From: Stappia sediminis
GTDB lineage: Bacteria; Pseudomonadota; Alphaproteobacteria; Rhizobiales; Stappiaceae
Length of the DNA stretch: 64,000 bases
Direction of reading: 5' to 3'
Assembly: GCF_009826895.1 (NCBI RefSeq)
Contig: NZ_WUMV01000008.1
Coordinates: 62,001 to 126,000 of the forward strand
This document shows, one piece after another, positions 16,324 through 24,455 of this stretch. Numbering within the stretch: position 1 is the stretch's first letter; each line of letters opens with the position of its first letter. Below the pieces are notes generated by a model. It ran no database searches, was not told the origin of the DNA, and saw only the letters and a program-made list of their open reading frames with translations. The translations under genes were made by a program, and so were the position numbers.

Positions 16324-17952
16324 TCAGATTTTTCCGTTATAAGCGCGACGGCCGATGCGGCAGGCAAGGACCGTGAAGGTATCGCACGACAAGGCTTCTT
16401 TCGCTTCCCGCTTCAGGGATTCGACATCATCGATCCACACGCCATGACCTCCGTAAACCCTTGCCAACGCAGGGAAATCCGTCCCGCCGAAGTCGACGCC
16501 GAGGTTCGGGCGCTGGGTGTTGCGCTGCTTGAGTTCGATGAGGGCAAGACTTTCGTCAACAAGGACGCAGACGATCACCGGCAGCCCCAAATCACGTAGC
16601 GTCGCCAACTCCCCTAGCCCCATTTCGAGGCCGGCGTCGCCGACGAAGACCACCACCGGGCGGTCCTTGTCCGCAAGCTTATGCCCCATACCAAGGGGAA
16701 GCGCGCAGGCCATTGTGCAAAGGGCCGAAGACTGAAGCATGCCGCGCGAAACGCCCGTTTCCCAGATTTGCGAGACGAGGATACGATGGGCACCACTGTC
16801 GGCCGTTGCCACCGTTTCCGCCGGCAAGACCTCGCGAAGCGCGTGGAAAACCGCAGCCGGGCCCCAGCCTTCCGCCTCGGGCGGAAAATCGGATTTCAGC
16901 TTCTCGCGCGCCGCTTGCGGCTCGCCATCCGGCCATGTCTCACCCGGGTTTATCCCCTGCGAAAGCGCGGAAAGCGCCGGCGCGAGACCGCCAATCACGG
17001 TATGGCGGACGGAATGCATGCCGTGGGTTCGCACGACCGGGGATATCTCGATGACCGGCGCGCCTTCAGGCCATGGGTCCCGCCAGTTTATCCGCATCTC
17101 GATCGGGTCGTAGCCGAGAAGCAGGATACAGTCGCTCTCCTGCAAAAGCGGCAGCAAATGCTTGTCGGCCTTGGGGCTCAAGCCCGCACCGCCAAGGGCG
17201 AGCGGATCGGCCTCGTCAAGCAGCCCCTTCGCCTTGTAGCTGGTTATCAGCGGCACGTTGAAGCGGCGGCAGAACGCGGATATCTCCTCGCCCGCATCTT
17301 CATTTACGGCATCCACGCCAGCGATCGCGACGGGCTTTCGCGCGGTTTCGAACAACGCCCGCGCGGCGTCGAGCTCAATTCCAAAAGGGGTGAAAAAGGT
17401 TCCGGAACCGGGGAGCGAGAAATCCTTTGATGGCTCATCGGTCGTCCCTTCGGCAACGCCGATCGGCACATCGATATGGACCGGACCGGGCTGTCCTTCC
17501 AGCGCGATCGTGATCGCCTTTTCCATCATCCTGTCGATGGCGCCAAGGTTCGCCCGGAAACTTGCCTTCACGACAGGGCGAAGGAGTTGCTGATGGTCGA
17601 AAACCTGATGGGTGTAGGTTTCAGCTTCCGCGGCGTCCACACAGCCGGTGAGGAAAATCAGCGGCACCCGGTCCTGCCAGGCGTTGGCGACGACATTGAC
17701 CGCATTGGCGACGCCTGGACCGAGCGTTGCGAGAAGCACGCCGGGCGCGTTCTTTCCCGCCCGCGCCTCGGCATGCCAGACACCTTCGGCCATGAAGCCG
17801 CCGGAGTTCTCATGCTTGACGAGATGAAAGGCGAGACCGGCGCGCTCCAGCGCATCCATGACCGCGAGAACCTCGCCGCCCGGAATGCCGAAGGCGTGGC
17901 GGCAGCCTGCCGAATAAAGCTTGGCCGCGATCAGATCGGCACCCGTGGTCAT
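16324..17952 (-). CDS. Thiamine diphosphate-dependent enzyme (acetolactate synthase-like)
   Basis: A 542-residue ThDP enzyme of the acetolactate synthase/decarboxylase superfamily. The N-terminal pyrimidine-binding domain has FGIPGGEVLAVMDAL and the activating glutamate in KHENSGGFMAEG (E48). The middle domain follows (KPVAIAGVDAV). The C-terminal diphosphate-binding domain starts with HALREVLP and has a GDAGLEMGLGELATL motif near 438, where canonical enzymes read GDG. The reaction cannot be inferred from motifs. It is translationally coupled (4-bp overlap) to a class III CoA-transferase upstream, an arrangement reminiscent of oxalyl-CoA decarboxylase/formyl-CoA transferase pairs, but the sequence is not close to oxalyl-CoA decarboxylase. 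A 2-oxo acid or acyl-CoA substrate is likely. Confidence 0.8.
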   Translation of the reverse strand: MTTGADLIAAKLYSAGCRHAFGIPGGEVLAVMDALERAGLAFHLVKHENSGGFMAEGVWHAEARAGKNAPGVLLATLGPGVANAVNVVANAWQDRVPLIFLTGCVDAAEAETYTHQVFDHQQLLRPVVKASFRANLGAIDRMMEKAITIALEGQPGPVHIDVPIGVAEGTTDEPSKDFSLPGSGTFFTPFGIELDAARALFETARKPVAIAGVDAVNEDAGEEISAFCRRFNVPLITSYKAKGLLDEADPLALGGAGLSPKADKHLLPLLQESDCILLLGYDPIEMRINWRDPWPEGAPVIEISPVVRTHGMHSVRHTVIGGLAPALSALSQGINPGETWPDGEPQAAREKLKSDFPPEAEGWGPAAVFHALREVLPAETVATADSGAHRILVSQIWETGVSRGMLQSSALCTMACALPLGMGHKLADKDRPVVVFVGDAGLEMGLGELATLRDLGLPVIVCVLVDESLALIELKQRNTQRPNLGVDFGGTDFPALARVYGGHGVWIDDVESLKREAKEALSCDTFTVLACRIGRRAYNGKI

Positions 17953-19232
17953 GCGTCGTCTCCGGTATCGATGATGTTCTTTGCTTTCAGGTCCGCGATC
18001 TCTTCATCGCTCATTTCGAGAAATCGCGACAGCACATGCGCGGTGTCCTGCCCGAGCCGCGGCGGAGCGGCGCGATAGGTAACCGGTGTTTCGCTCATCT
18101 TGATCGGATTGCCGATGAGATCCACCGAACCGCTGCCGCTTGTTTCATGCGGCAGGGTAATGCGCATGCCGCGATGGAGGATCTGTTCGTCGGAAAAGAC
18201 CTGCTCAAGATCGTTGATCGGCCCGCAGGGAACGCCCGCCTTTTCAAGTTCGGCGATCCACCAGTCCGCTGGTTGTTTCGCGGTCAGGCGTTCGACAATC
18301 GGTTCCAGTTCCTTTCGGTTTCGAACCCGGTCGGCGTTTTTGGAAAAACGCGGATCCTCGGCAAGCGCGGGCTCGCCCGCGACCTCGCAAAAACGGACGA
18401 ACTGGGCGTCATTGCCAACCGCGATGATGAAGGAACGGTCGCTCGCCCGATAGGCGTTATAGGGAACGATGGTGGGATGCGCATTGCCGCGCCGGGGCGG
18501 CACCTCGCCGTCGGTGAGATATGCGACACCCTGATTGATGAGCCAGGCGACCTGCGTATCGAGAAGCGCAACGTCGATATATTGCCCCTTCCCGCTGACA
18601 TGCCGGTGATGAAGGGCCGCGAGAATGGCATTGGAGGCATACATGCCGCACATGACATCGGCGATGCCAACACCTGCCTTGGTCGGCTCTCCGCCTTCCT
18701 CGTCGGGCCTGCCGGTCAGCGACATGATGCCGCCCATGCCCTGAATGAGGAAATCATAACCGGCGCGCGCGGCATATGGCCCGCTCTGGCCGAAACCCGA
18801 GATCGAGCAATAGATGAGCCGCGGGTTGAGCGCCTTCAGGCTCTCGTAATCGAGCCCGCGGCGCTTCAGGTCGCCCACCTTGAAATTCTCGATCAGGATG
18901 TCGGCTTTTTCGGCGAGCTTGCGGATGAGCGCCTGACCGCCCTCCGACGCGATATCGACGGCAAGCGAGCGCTTGTTGCGGTTCGCGCTCATGTAATAGG
19001 CGCTTTCGCGCGTCTCGCGGCCTTCACGGTCCTTCAGGAAGGGCGGCCCCCAGCCGCGCGTATCGTCGCCCTTGCCGGGCCGCTCGATCTTGATAACCGT
19101 CGCGCCAAGGTCGCCCAGAAGCTGGGTTGCCGTCGGCCCGGCGAGAATGCGCGACAGGTCCAGCACCACAACGCCGGAAAGCGGACCCATCCGCCCGCCT
19201 CCGGCCTCATCCCGACTTCGATCCGTCGTCAC
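17949..19232 (-). CDS. CaiB/BaiF class III CoA-transferase
   Basis: A 427-residue class III CoA-transferase. The family motifs are GVVVLDLSRILAGPTATQLLGDLGATVIKIERPGKGDD near the N-terminus, SANRNKRSLAVD, DILIENFKVGDLKRRGLDY, SISGFGQSGPYA and GKGQYIDVALLD, whose last aspartate (about D225) corresponds to the catalytic Asp of formyl-CoA transferase. The start is uncertain: GTG at 19232 opens the frame, while an ATG at 19190 (15th codon) is preceded by GGAGGCGGG and may be the real one. It forms a two-gene operon with the ThDP enzyme. Donor and acceptor acids are unknown. Confidence 0.87.
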   Translation of the reverse strand: MTTDRSRDEAGGGRMGPLSGVVVLDLSRILAGPTATQLLGDLGATVIKIERPGKGDDTRGWGPPFLKDREGRETRESAYYMSANRNKRSLAVDIASEGGQALIRKLAEKADILIENFKVGDLKRRGLDYESLKALNPRLIYCSISGFGQSGPYAARAGYDFLIQGMGGIMSLTGRPDEEGGEPTKAGVGIADVMCGMYASNAILAALHHRHVSGKGQYIDVALLDTQVAWLINQGVAYLTDGEVPPRRGNAHPTIVPYNAYRASDRSFIIAVGNDAQFVRFCEVAGEPALAEDPRFSKNADRVRNRKELEPIVERLTAKQPADWWIAELEKAGVPCGPINDLEQVFSDEQILHRGMRITLPHETSGSGSVDLIGNPIKMSETPVTYRAAPPRLGQDTAHVLSRFLEMSDEEIADLKAKNIIDTGDDA

Positions 19233-19263
19233 TTTTCCCGTTCAGCTCCTGCTCCAGTCGATC

Positions 19264-19755
19264 TCACCCCATCCTGAGCCTGACGACGAGACCGGTGATA
19301 AATCCGAAGGCCATATGCCCGATCAGCGACGCCCATGCGAGAGGCACGAAGCCCAGGAAGGGCGGCAGGCCGGCGAAGACATGCGCCATGATGTAAAGCG
19401 CGAAGACCCAAAGACCAACACCGTAACCGAGCGCGACCAGATACCACGGCAGGAACGGCAGGAAACGGTCCGCAATGGGCTTTGCGATAAAGAGATAACC
19501 CAGCGGGTAAAACACAACGCCGACGACGAGGTGGATCAATTCCGCGAGAGGCCAGCTTTGAAAGCCGAACACGGATTGAACGAGGGCTGCCGGCTGAAGC
19601 GGACCGCCGACCCACAGCGGCGTGATGACCCGCGCCCAGAACTCCCACGTTCCGTCTGCCAAAATGCCCGCGCCAACGGCCGTCAGCAGGGTGGCAAGCG
19701 TCAAGGGTGGGAAGGCGAGGCTCAATGTCCTTTGATTGATTTCCAGTGCGTTCAT
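19264..19755 (-). CDS. Integral membrane protein, YagU-like
   Basis: A 163-residue inner-membrane protein with about four to five hydrophobic segments. Notable pieces are WEFWARVITPLWVGGP, LAELIHLVVGVVFYPLGYLFIA, LGYGVGLWVFALYIMAHVFAGLPPFLGF and GHMAFGFITGLVVRLRMG. The overall look resembles YagU/DUF1440-type proteins, but the assignment is tentative. The ATG at 19755 follows CAGGAG. The frame stays open 27 codons upstream, but those lack a start signal. It is on the same strand as the CoA-transferase gene 31 bp downstream and could be co-transcribed with it; no functional link is evident. Confidence 0.6.
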   Translation of the reverse strand: MNALEINQRTLSLAFPPLTLATLLTAVGAGILADGTWEFWARVITPLWVGGPLQPAALVQSVFGFQSWPLAELIHLVVGVVFYPLGYLFIAKPIADRFLPFLPWYLVALGYGVGLWVFALYIMAHVFAGLPPFLGFVPLAWASLIGHMAFGFITGLVVRLRMG

Positions 19756-19909
19756 GATCGGGCACTCCTGTCGTTTGCCACCGGTAAAAGGTGACAGCGC
19801 CAGGAAGATGCGCCCGCCTTTCGCTCCGCTCAACACAAAGTGCCGTTACGTAATATTCGATATCTCTCGCGCGTTCGTGATGCTTGCGCGCGTTTTCGTG
19901 AAAAATGAC

Positions 19910-20746
19910 CTACCAGCCTTTTCGCTCCGAAAGCTCCTTCCATGCGCGCCTGATCCACTCGCCGCGCACGCTGTGGCCGCCGTCATGAAGGCAGACCTCA
20001 AGCAACGCACTGTCCGTTTCCTGACGCTGGCAGGCGATGCCTTCCGCAGGGGCCACGGTGGGGAAGACGAGAGGCAGATGCTCTTCCTTCTGCCAGACGG
20101 CAAGGCTTTCCGCGACGTTGGACTGACCCCAGATGCCGCCAATGGGGCGGCCGCCAATCGGCACCGTACGATCCGAGGTGCCATGAACATGAAAAAGGAT
20201 CGGCGGCGGGGACGGACAGGCCTCCGGGACCGGGTTCCAGAATGCCCCCGCAACCGGTGCGAAGCCGGCGAAAAGGCGACTGCGATAACAGGCAAGGTTC
20301 CACACCATCGACCCGCCCATGGAAAAGCCCGAGGCCATGAGGCGGTCCGCCCGCACGGCAAAGCGCGTCGTCAAGTCCTTCACGACGTTCTCGAAATAGG
20401 CGAACTCGTCGCGCGTCTGCGTCGGCGAGCCGGGGTAGCTCCATGTTCCGTTACCCTCCGGCGCGACGAAGGCGACGTTGAGATCGTCCGCCATGCGCGC
20501 CCAGCCCTTGCTGCGCATTTCCGACCTCGCAGACCCGCGCCAGCCGTGAACGAAGAAGATAGCGCCTATCGGCGTCACGCCGTCCCAGCCTGACGGAAAA
20601 CGCACGCGGTATTCGCCGCCATCCACCTTGCAGGGCGTATCGACGCCACAGGCGAAAGCGTGTGCGGCGCCACTCCAGCCGAGTGAAGCCGCGGCCAGGC
20701 CTGTAAACACAGCCAGACCCATCAACATTCGTGCGATCCGCAACAT
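19910..20746 (-). CDS. Secreted PHB depolymerase-like (LpqC family) alpha/beta hydrolase
   Basis: A 278-residue exported serine hydrolase. It starts with a signal peptide (MLRIARMLMGLAVFTGLAAA, cleavage near AHA at 28-30). The mature part has an oxyanion-side loop IFFVHGWRGSARSE, the nucleophile elbow SGFSMGGSM with Ser142, HVHGTSDRTVPIGG supplying the acid residue, and LHDGGHSVRG supplying the histidine. Two cysteines near the N-terminus (CGVDTPC) are probably disulfide-linked. The family includes polyhydroxybutyrate depolymerases and feruloyl-esterase-like proteins, so the substrate is uncertain. The ATG at 20746 follows CAGGTG. It is a single gene, divergent from the copper cluster. Confidence 0.8.
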   Translation of the reverse strand: MLRIARMLMGLAVFTGLAAASLGWSGAAHAFACGVDTPCKVDGGEYRVRFPSGWDGVTPIGAIFFVHGWRGSARSEMRSKGWARMADDLNVAFVAPEGNGTWSYPGSPTQTRDEFAYFENVVKDLTTRFAVRADRLMASGFSMGGSMVWNLACYRSRLFAGFAPVAGAFWNPVPEACPSPPPILFHVHGTSDRTVPIGGRPIGGIWGQSNVAESLAVWQKEEHLPLVFPTVAPAEGIACQRQETDSALLEVCLHDGGHSVRGEWIRRAWKELSERKGW

Positions 20747-20959
20747 CAAACACCTGCTTGCCAAACCCGATTTTCGTTCGGCCAAGAATGGCGCCTGCGC
20801 ACGGATCGGCAAGCGCGGCGCGATCAAGCCTCGGTGAGTGGCCCGGCAGCTTCACGTCGCATCGCACATTTATCAAAACCTTGTTAAGCGCAACGCTTTC
20901 GGCAGCATTTCGCGAAAAATTCATTTGCGCCGCACATTAAAGCGGGGCAGCAAAATTGC

Positions 20960-21376
20960 ATGGATCGTTTGCGTCACATGACGCTCCGCATGATCGTCGT
21001 TGCGGCCTACGCGACGGTGATGATGGTGATGGGCTTCCTGCACCAGCCGGTTTTCGCGGATGGCGGCGAGGATTATGCATTCGCAAACGAGCTGGAAGAA
21101 TACCGGCTGCCGGACGGCACGCTGCCGATCATCTGCGTGACGATCACCGAGGATCGCGAAGACCAACGACCCGGCGAAAGCGAAGAACACCGCCACCGCC
21201 AGATCATCTGCGAAGCCTGCCTCGTCAATTCCGGCCAGATCGCGGCACCCGCTCCGCCGGTTCTTCCGCTGCCCGCCGCCGAGCGCGCGGAGCGGATCAC
21301 GATTGTCCGCTCGCAAGTACCGGCATCGCGCCACGCTGGTGGCGCCGGAGCGCGCGCGCCGCCCTTCACATCCTGA
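20960..21376 (+). CDS. DUF2946-like putative membrane/periplasmic protein of the copper cluster
   Basis: A 138-residue protein with one N-terminal hydrophobic segment (MIVVAAYATVMMVMGFLHQPVFA), then a polar stretch with two cysteine sites (IICVTI and RQIICEACLVNSGQ), a proline-rich PAPPVLPLPAAERAE segment and the C-terminal ending ARAPP. This Cys-x2-Cys plus R-A-P-P ending is characteristic of DUF2946 proteins, which occur with copper-handling genes. It precedes YcnI and CopC-CopD genes in the same direction. The assignment rests on overall pattern only. The ATG lacks a strong ribosome binding site. Confidence 0.55.
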   Translation: MDRLRHMTLRMIVVAAYATVMMVMGFLHQPVFADGGEDYAFANELEEYRLPDGTLPIICVTITEDREDQRPGESEEHRHRQIICEACLVNSGQIAAPAPPVLPLPAAERAERITIVRSQVPASRHAGGAGARAPPFTS

Positions 21377-21594
21377 AATCGATCCGGATTCATGCGTCAC
21401 GCGGGTGAATGACCGCTGCCGCCTGCCGGATCCCGCAATTCCCCCTCTTCGGGTTTCCGTAAACGCACCGTCCATTGCGCGCAGTGGGAGGAGCCGGCAT
21501 CGCGCCGTGCGGACCCCGGCGGCGGTTGCGCGCGGGGGATGGAAGACAAGGGCAAAGCCCGGCTTTCCGCGACCGAAAACCACAAAAGAAAACT

Positions 21595-21610
21595 TAGGGT
21601 CTGGACCCTA
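21595..21610. repeat. Palindrome TAGGGTCTGGACCCTA upstream of the YcnI gene
   Basis: A 16-bp interrupted palindrome (TAGGGTC-TG-GACCCTA without outer mismatches over 7+7 bases) located 19 bp before the start codon at 21630. The same palindrome occurs at 52614-52629, also just ahead of a probable start codon, and a half copy is at 3681. It could be an operator or the residue of a mobile repeat. Confidence 0.55.
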
Positions 21611-21629
21611 GACACAGAGAGACCAACCG

Positions 21630-22169
21630 ATGAAGACCATCAAGACGATCATAGCCGCCACACTCGGCGCGAGCATGCTTGCCGCCCCGACCGCTGCCTT
21701 GGCCCATGCCACGCTGGAAGTGCAGGAAGCCGCCGTCGGCTCGACCTACAAGGCGATCGTACGCGTCGGCCACGGCTGCGAGGGCGAGGCGACCCATACG
21801 CTGCGCGTCCAGGTGCCGGAAGGCTACGTCAACGTCAAGCCGCAGCCGAAGGCCGGCTGGAAGCTTGAGACCGTGCGCGGCGCTTACGAGAAGGCCTACA
21901 CGCTCTACGGCCACGAGCACAAGAAAGGCGTGAAGGAGGTGATCTGGTCCGGCAACGAACTGCCTGACGATCACTACGACGAATTCGTGCTTCGCGGCAC
22001 GCTTGCTTCCGACCTTCAGGCGGGCACGACCTTCCATATTCCCGTCGTCCAGGAATGCGCAAACGGCGCGGAACGCTGGATCCAGATTCCGGCCGAGGGC
22101 CAGGATCCGCACGAACTGGAGTCCCCCGCGCCGGGGGTAAAGCTTATCGAAAAGAAAAAAGGCCATTGA
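21630..22169 (+). CDS. YcnI-type (DUF1775) periplasmic copper-binding protein
   Basis: A 179-residue exported protein. The signal peptide (1-25, ending AALA) exposes His26 as the mature N-terminus (HATLEVQEAAVGSTYKAIVR). In characterised YcnI proteins the N-terminal histidine and a conserved tryptophan help bind Cu(II). VGHGCEGEATHTLRVQVPEGY and the VIWSGNELPDDHYDEF region are further family features. It lies between the DUF2946-like gene and the CopC-CopD fusion, so it is probably a copper chaperone in the periplasm. The palindrome 19 bp upstream may be regulatory. Confidence 0.87.
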   Translation: MKTIKTIIAATLGASMLAAPTAALAHATLEVQEAAVGSTYKAIVRVGHGCEGEATHTLRVQVPEGYVNVKPQPKAGWKLETVRGAYEKAYTLYGHEHKKGVKEVIWSGNELPDDHYDEFVLRGTLASDLQAGTTFHIPVVQECANGAERWIQIPAEGQDPHELESPAPGVKLIEKKKGH

Positions 22170-22173
22170 TCTT

Positions 22174-22204
22174 GAGGCGCCCCGGATTTCAGCCGGGGCG
22201 CCTC
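22174..22204 (+). terminator. GC-rich hairpin between ycnI-like and copCD-like genes
   Basis: A 12-bp perfect stem, GAGGCGCCCCGG with CCGGGGCGCCTC, and a 7-nt loop, 4 bp after the YcnI stop. No T-run follows, so partial read-through into the copCD gene is expected. Confidence 0.55.
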
Positions 22205-22229
22205 TGCAAGCGTCCTTGAGGGTATTTCA

Positions 22230-23843
22230 ATGATTTTTCCGCGCTCGCTTTCGCAATGGACCGGCCTGATTGTCGCCGCACTGATTTGCGTGTCTCTCTT
22301 CGCGAGCGATACCATTGCGCATTCGCAACTTTTGACCTCCACGCCATCGGCAAGTGAAATTGTCAACGAACGGCCCGGCGAACTGCGCCTGACCTTCAAC
22401 GAGCCGGTTTCTCCAGCCAGCATCAAATGGTTCACGCCGGACGGCAGCGAGCAAGCCGTATCCGACGCCCGGTCCGACAAGAACGACCTGGTCGTCCCGG
22501 TTCCTGACGCCCTCGAGCGCGGCACGCATCTTATCAGCTACCGCGTCACCTCCATCGACGGGCATGTGGTGGCGGGCTCCTTCGCCTTTTCGCTCGGCGA
22601 GGCAACGACCGCGCCCGAGGCCCGGACATCCCCGGCCAATACCCCCGCCCGGCTTGCGGCAATCGGGCGGTTCGTCCTCACGCTTGCCCTGACGCTGGGC
22701 GCGGGAGGCGCGGCCTTTTTTTCCCTCGTCGTACGCGGTATGGAAATGCCGGTCTGGCCGAGGAAGCTTGCCCTGTCAGGCGCCGTGCTCGCCGCCCTTG
22801 CGATTCCGCTCAACATCGGCCTTCAGGGGCTTGACCTGACCGGCGGAACCGCCGCCGGCCTTTTCTCCGCAGCGCCATATATCGCCGGCTTCGGCTCGCC
22901 CTTCGCGCCGACGGCGGGGCTTGCATTCGCGGCATCGCTTCTCGCGATCACAGCGCTTGGCAGCGGTTCTTCAGGCTTCGGTTTGTTCGCCGGATTGCTC
23001 GCCTGGCTCATTGCGGCCGCATCATTTGCCGCATCCGGCCATGCGGCCACGGCCGACCCTCAGGCGCTGATGCGACCGGCAATCGCCATTCACGCAGCGG
23101 CCTTCCTCTATTGGCTCGGCTCATTGCCGGGGCTTCTGGCGATCGCCAGGACGCAGCCGGAGCATATCGACCGGCTTCTGTCGCGGTTCTCGCTCATCGC
23201 CATTCCGGCGGTCGCATTCCTGTTCGGCACAGGCATCGCCATTTCCGCCGTTCAGGTCGGCGCGCCCGAATATCTCGACACGACCGACTATGGACTGATC
23301 CTCACACTGAAGATCGCCGCTTTTCTCGCCCTCGTCGGGCTTGCCGGCATCAACCGGCTGGTGCTGACCCCGGACATCGCAAGGGGAGAAGGCAGCGGCG
23401 CAAGACGCCTTGCAGCGTCGATCCGCGTCGAGCTGCTGCTGGCGCTCGCAATCCTGATCGCCGCCTCCTCCTTCCGCCTGACGCCGCCGCCGCGCGCGAT
23501 CATGGCTGCCGACAGGGCAGGCGCAAGCGTCCACATCCATCAGGACGAAGGCTTCGGCAATATCACCGCATTGCCGGGACGACGCGGGGAAAACCGGGCA
23601 ATCCTGGACCTCTTTGCCGGCAACGCCGAGGCGCTGACCGCCAGGGAAGTGACCGTCTCGTTCTCGCAGGCGGCGCGCGGGGTGGAGCCGATCAGGATTG
23701 CCGCGACGCGAGGCGAAGGCGGGCTTTGGTTCGCCGAACCCCTGCCACTCACCGTTTCCGGACCGTGGGACGTTCAGATCGAAGTGCTGATCAACGATTT
23801 CAAGGAACTGCGGCTCGAAGGTGTGCTGGAAATCAGGCCCTGA
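22230..23843 (+). CDS. CopC-CopD fusion, copper resistance/uptake protein
   Basis: A 537-residue fusion of a periplasmic CopC domain and a membrane CopD domain. The signal peptide ends near IAHSQLL, leaving a mature N-terminal histidine of the Cu(II) site. The CopC part has RLTFNEPVSPASIKWF and THLISYRVTSIDGHVVAGSFAFSLGE with the second conserved histidine. From about residue 145, eight hydrophobic helices make up CopD, including RPAIAIHAAAFLYWLGSLPGLL. A soluble C-terminal domain (about 425-537) follows the last helix; fused CopCD proteins of this kind often carry such a YtkA-like tail. GAGGG precedes the ATG. It probably moves copper across the inner membrane together with YcnI. Confidence 0.9.
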   Translation: MIFPRSLSQWTGLIVAALICVSLFASDTIAHSQLLTSTPSASEIVNERPGELRLTFNEPVSPASIKWFTPDGSEQAVSDARSDKNDLVVPVPDALERGTHLISYRVTSIDGHVVAGSFAFSLGEATTAPEARTSPANTPARLAAIGRFVLTLALTLGAGGAAFFSLVVRGMEMPVWPRKLALSGAVLAALAIPLNIGLQGLDLTGGTAAGLFSAAPYIAGFGSPFAPTAGLAFAASLLAITALGSGSSGFGLFAGLLAWLIAAASFAASGHAATADPQALMRPAIAIHAAAFLYWLGSLPGLLAIARTQPEHIDRLLSRFSLIAIPAVAFLFGTGIAISAVQVGAPEYLDTTDYGLILTLKIAAFLALVGLAGINRLVLTPDIARGEGSGARRLAASIRVELLLALAILIAASSFRLTPPPRAIMAADRAGASVHIHQDEGFGNITALPGRRGENRAILDLFAGNAEALTAREVTVSFSQAARGVEPIRIAATRGEGGLWFAEPLPLTVSGPWDVQIEVLINDFKELRLEGVLEIRP

Positions 23844-23897
23844 TCCGTCAGACAGGATTATCGCAATTGGCCGGGCCCTCTCTCGCCCGTCCCGAGC

Positions 23898-23935
23898 GCC
23901 CGGGCCGGGTGTGAAAATCCGGCCCGGGCATTTTT
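23898..23935 (+). terminator. Rho-independent terminator after the copper cluster
   Basis: An 11-bp stem (GCCCGGGCCGG with CCGGCCCGGGC) followed by ATTTTT. It lies between convergent genes and ends the copCD transcript. Confidence 0.85.
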
Positions 23936-23945
23936 CCACCGTCGC

Positions 23946-24419
23946 CTATTCGGCCGCGCTCTTCGCAATCGCCTCGAATATTCCGTCAAGCTCCCTCGCA
24001 AGCTCCACCAGCGCCTCGCCGCCCTCGTCGAAATAAGGAGAGAACACGAAGCTCGGCGTCTTGTAGGAAAGCGTGGCCGTGCCGTCCTCGTTCTCCGTGA
24101 CATAGAAGCGGATCGGCGCCTCGATGCCCGAGGCCACGCTCGCCTCCAGCATGCGGCGGGCGAAATCGTTGCGGTAGACGCCGATCACGCGGTTGCCGGG
24201 AATGGCGATGCCTTGCGCCTTCGCACCGCCCGAGGCGCTTGCCTGGGTGACGAGGAGCATGTCCTGCCCCTTGACCGCGGCCTGTACCCGCTCGACGAGA
24301 TCCGGATAACTGTGGGCGGTTTCGACGACGATCCAGCCTTCGCGTGGGCCGGGACCTTCCGCCGATGCGGCGTTGGCGAGAGCGAAAAAAACAGCGAGCG
24401 CGAAGGTCGCAAAGCGCAT
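23946..24419 (-). CDS. DUF302 periplasmic protein
   Basis: A 157-residue exported protein. A signal peptide (MRFATFALAVFFALANAASA) is followed by a single DUF302 domain (VVETAHSYPDLVERVQAAVKGQDMLLV ... NRVIGVYRNDFARRMLEASVASGIEAPIRFYVTENEDG). The fold resembles a beta-alpha sandwich that may bind small molecules or nucleotides; its function is not established. It is 36 bp downstream of, and in the same direction as, the YeeE/YedE transporter gene, a combination common in sulfur-handling loci, so a role in thiosulfate or sulfane-sulfur metabolism is possible. Confidence 0.82.
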   Translation of the reverse strand: MRFATFALAVFFALANAASAEGPGPREGWIVVETAHSYPDLVERVQAAVKGQDMLLVTQASASGGAKAQGIAIPGNRVIGVYRNDFARRMLEASVASGIEAPIRFYVTENEDGTATLSYKTPSFVFSPYFDEGGEALVELARELDGIFEAIAKSAAE

Positions 24420-24455
24420 GGTGATGTCTCCCCAAATGTGTAGCCGAAGCGTTCG

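Noticed and set aside
16324-19232. Annotation as an oxalyl-CoA decarboxylase/formyl-CoA transferase pair
   Set aside because: Gene order fits, but the ThDP enzyme has acetolactate-synthase-like segments and a GDAG motif and lacks the stretches I would expect from oxalyl-CoA decarboxylase.
22174-22204. Complete terminator separating ycnI-like and copCD-like genes into two operons
   Set aside because: The stem lacks a T-run and the gap is short, so a leaky hairpin within one operon is more likely.
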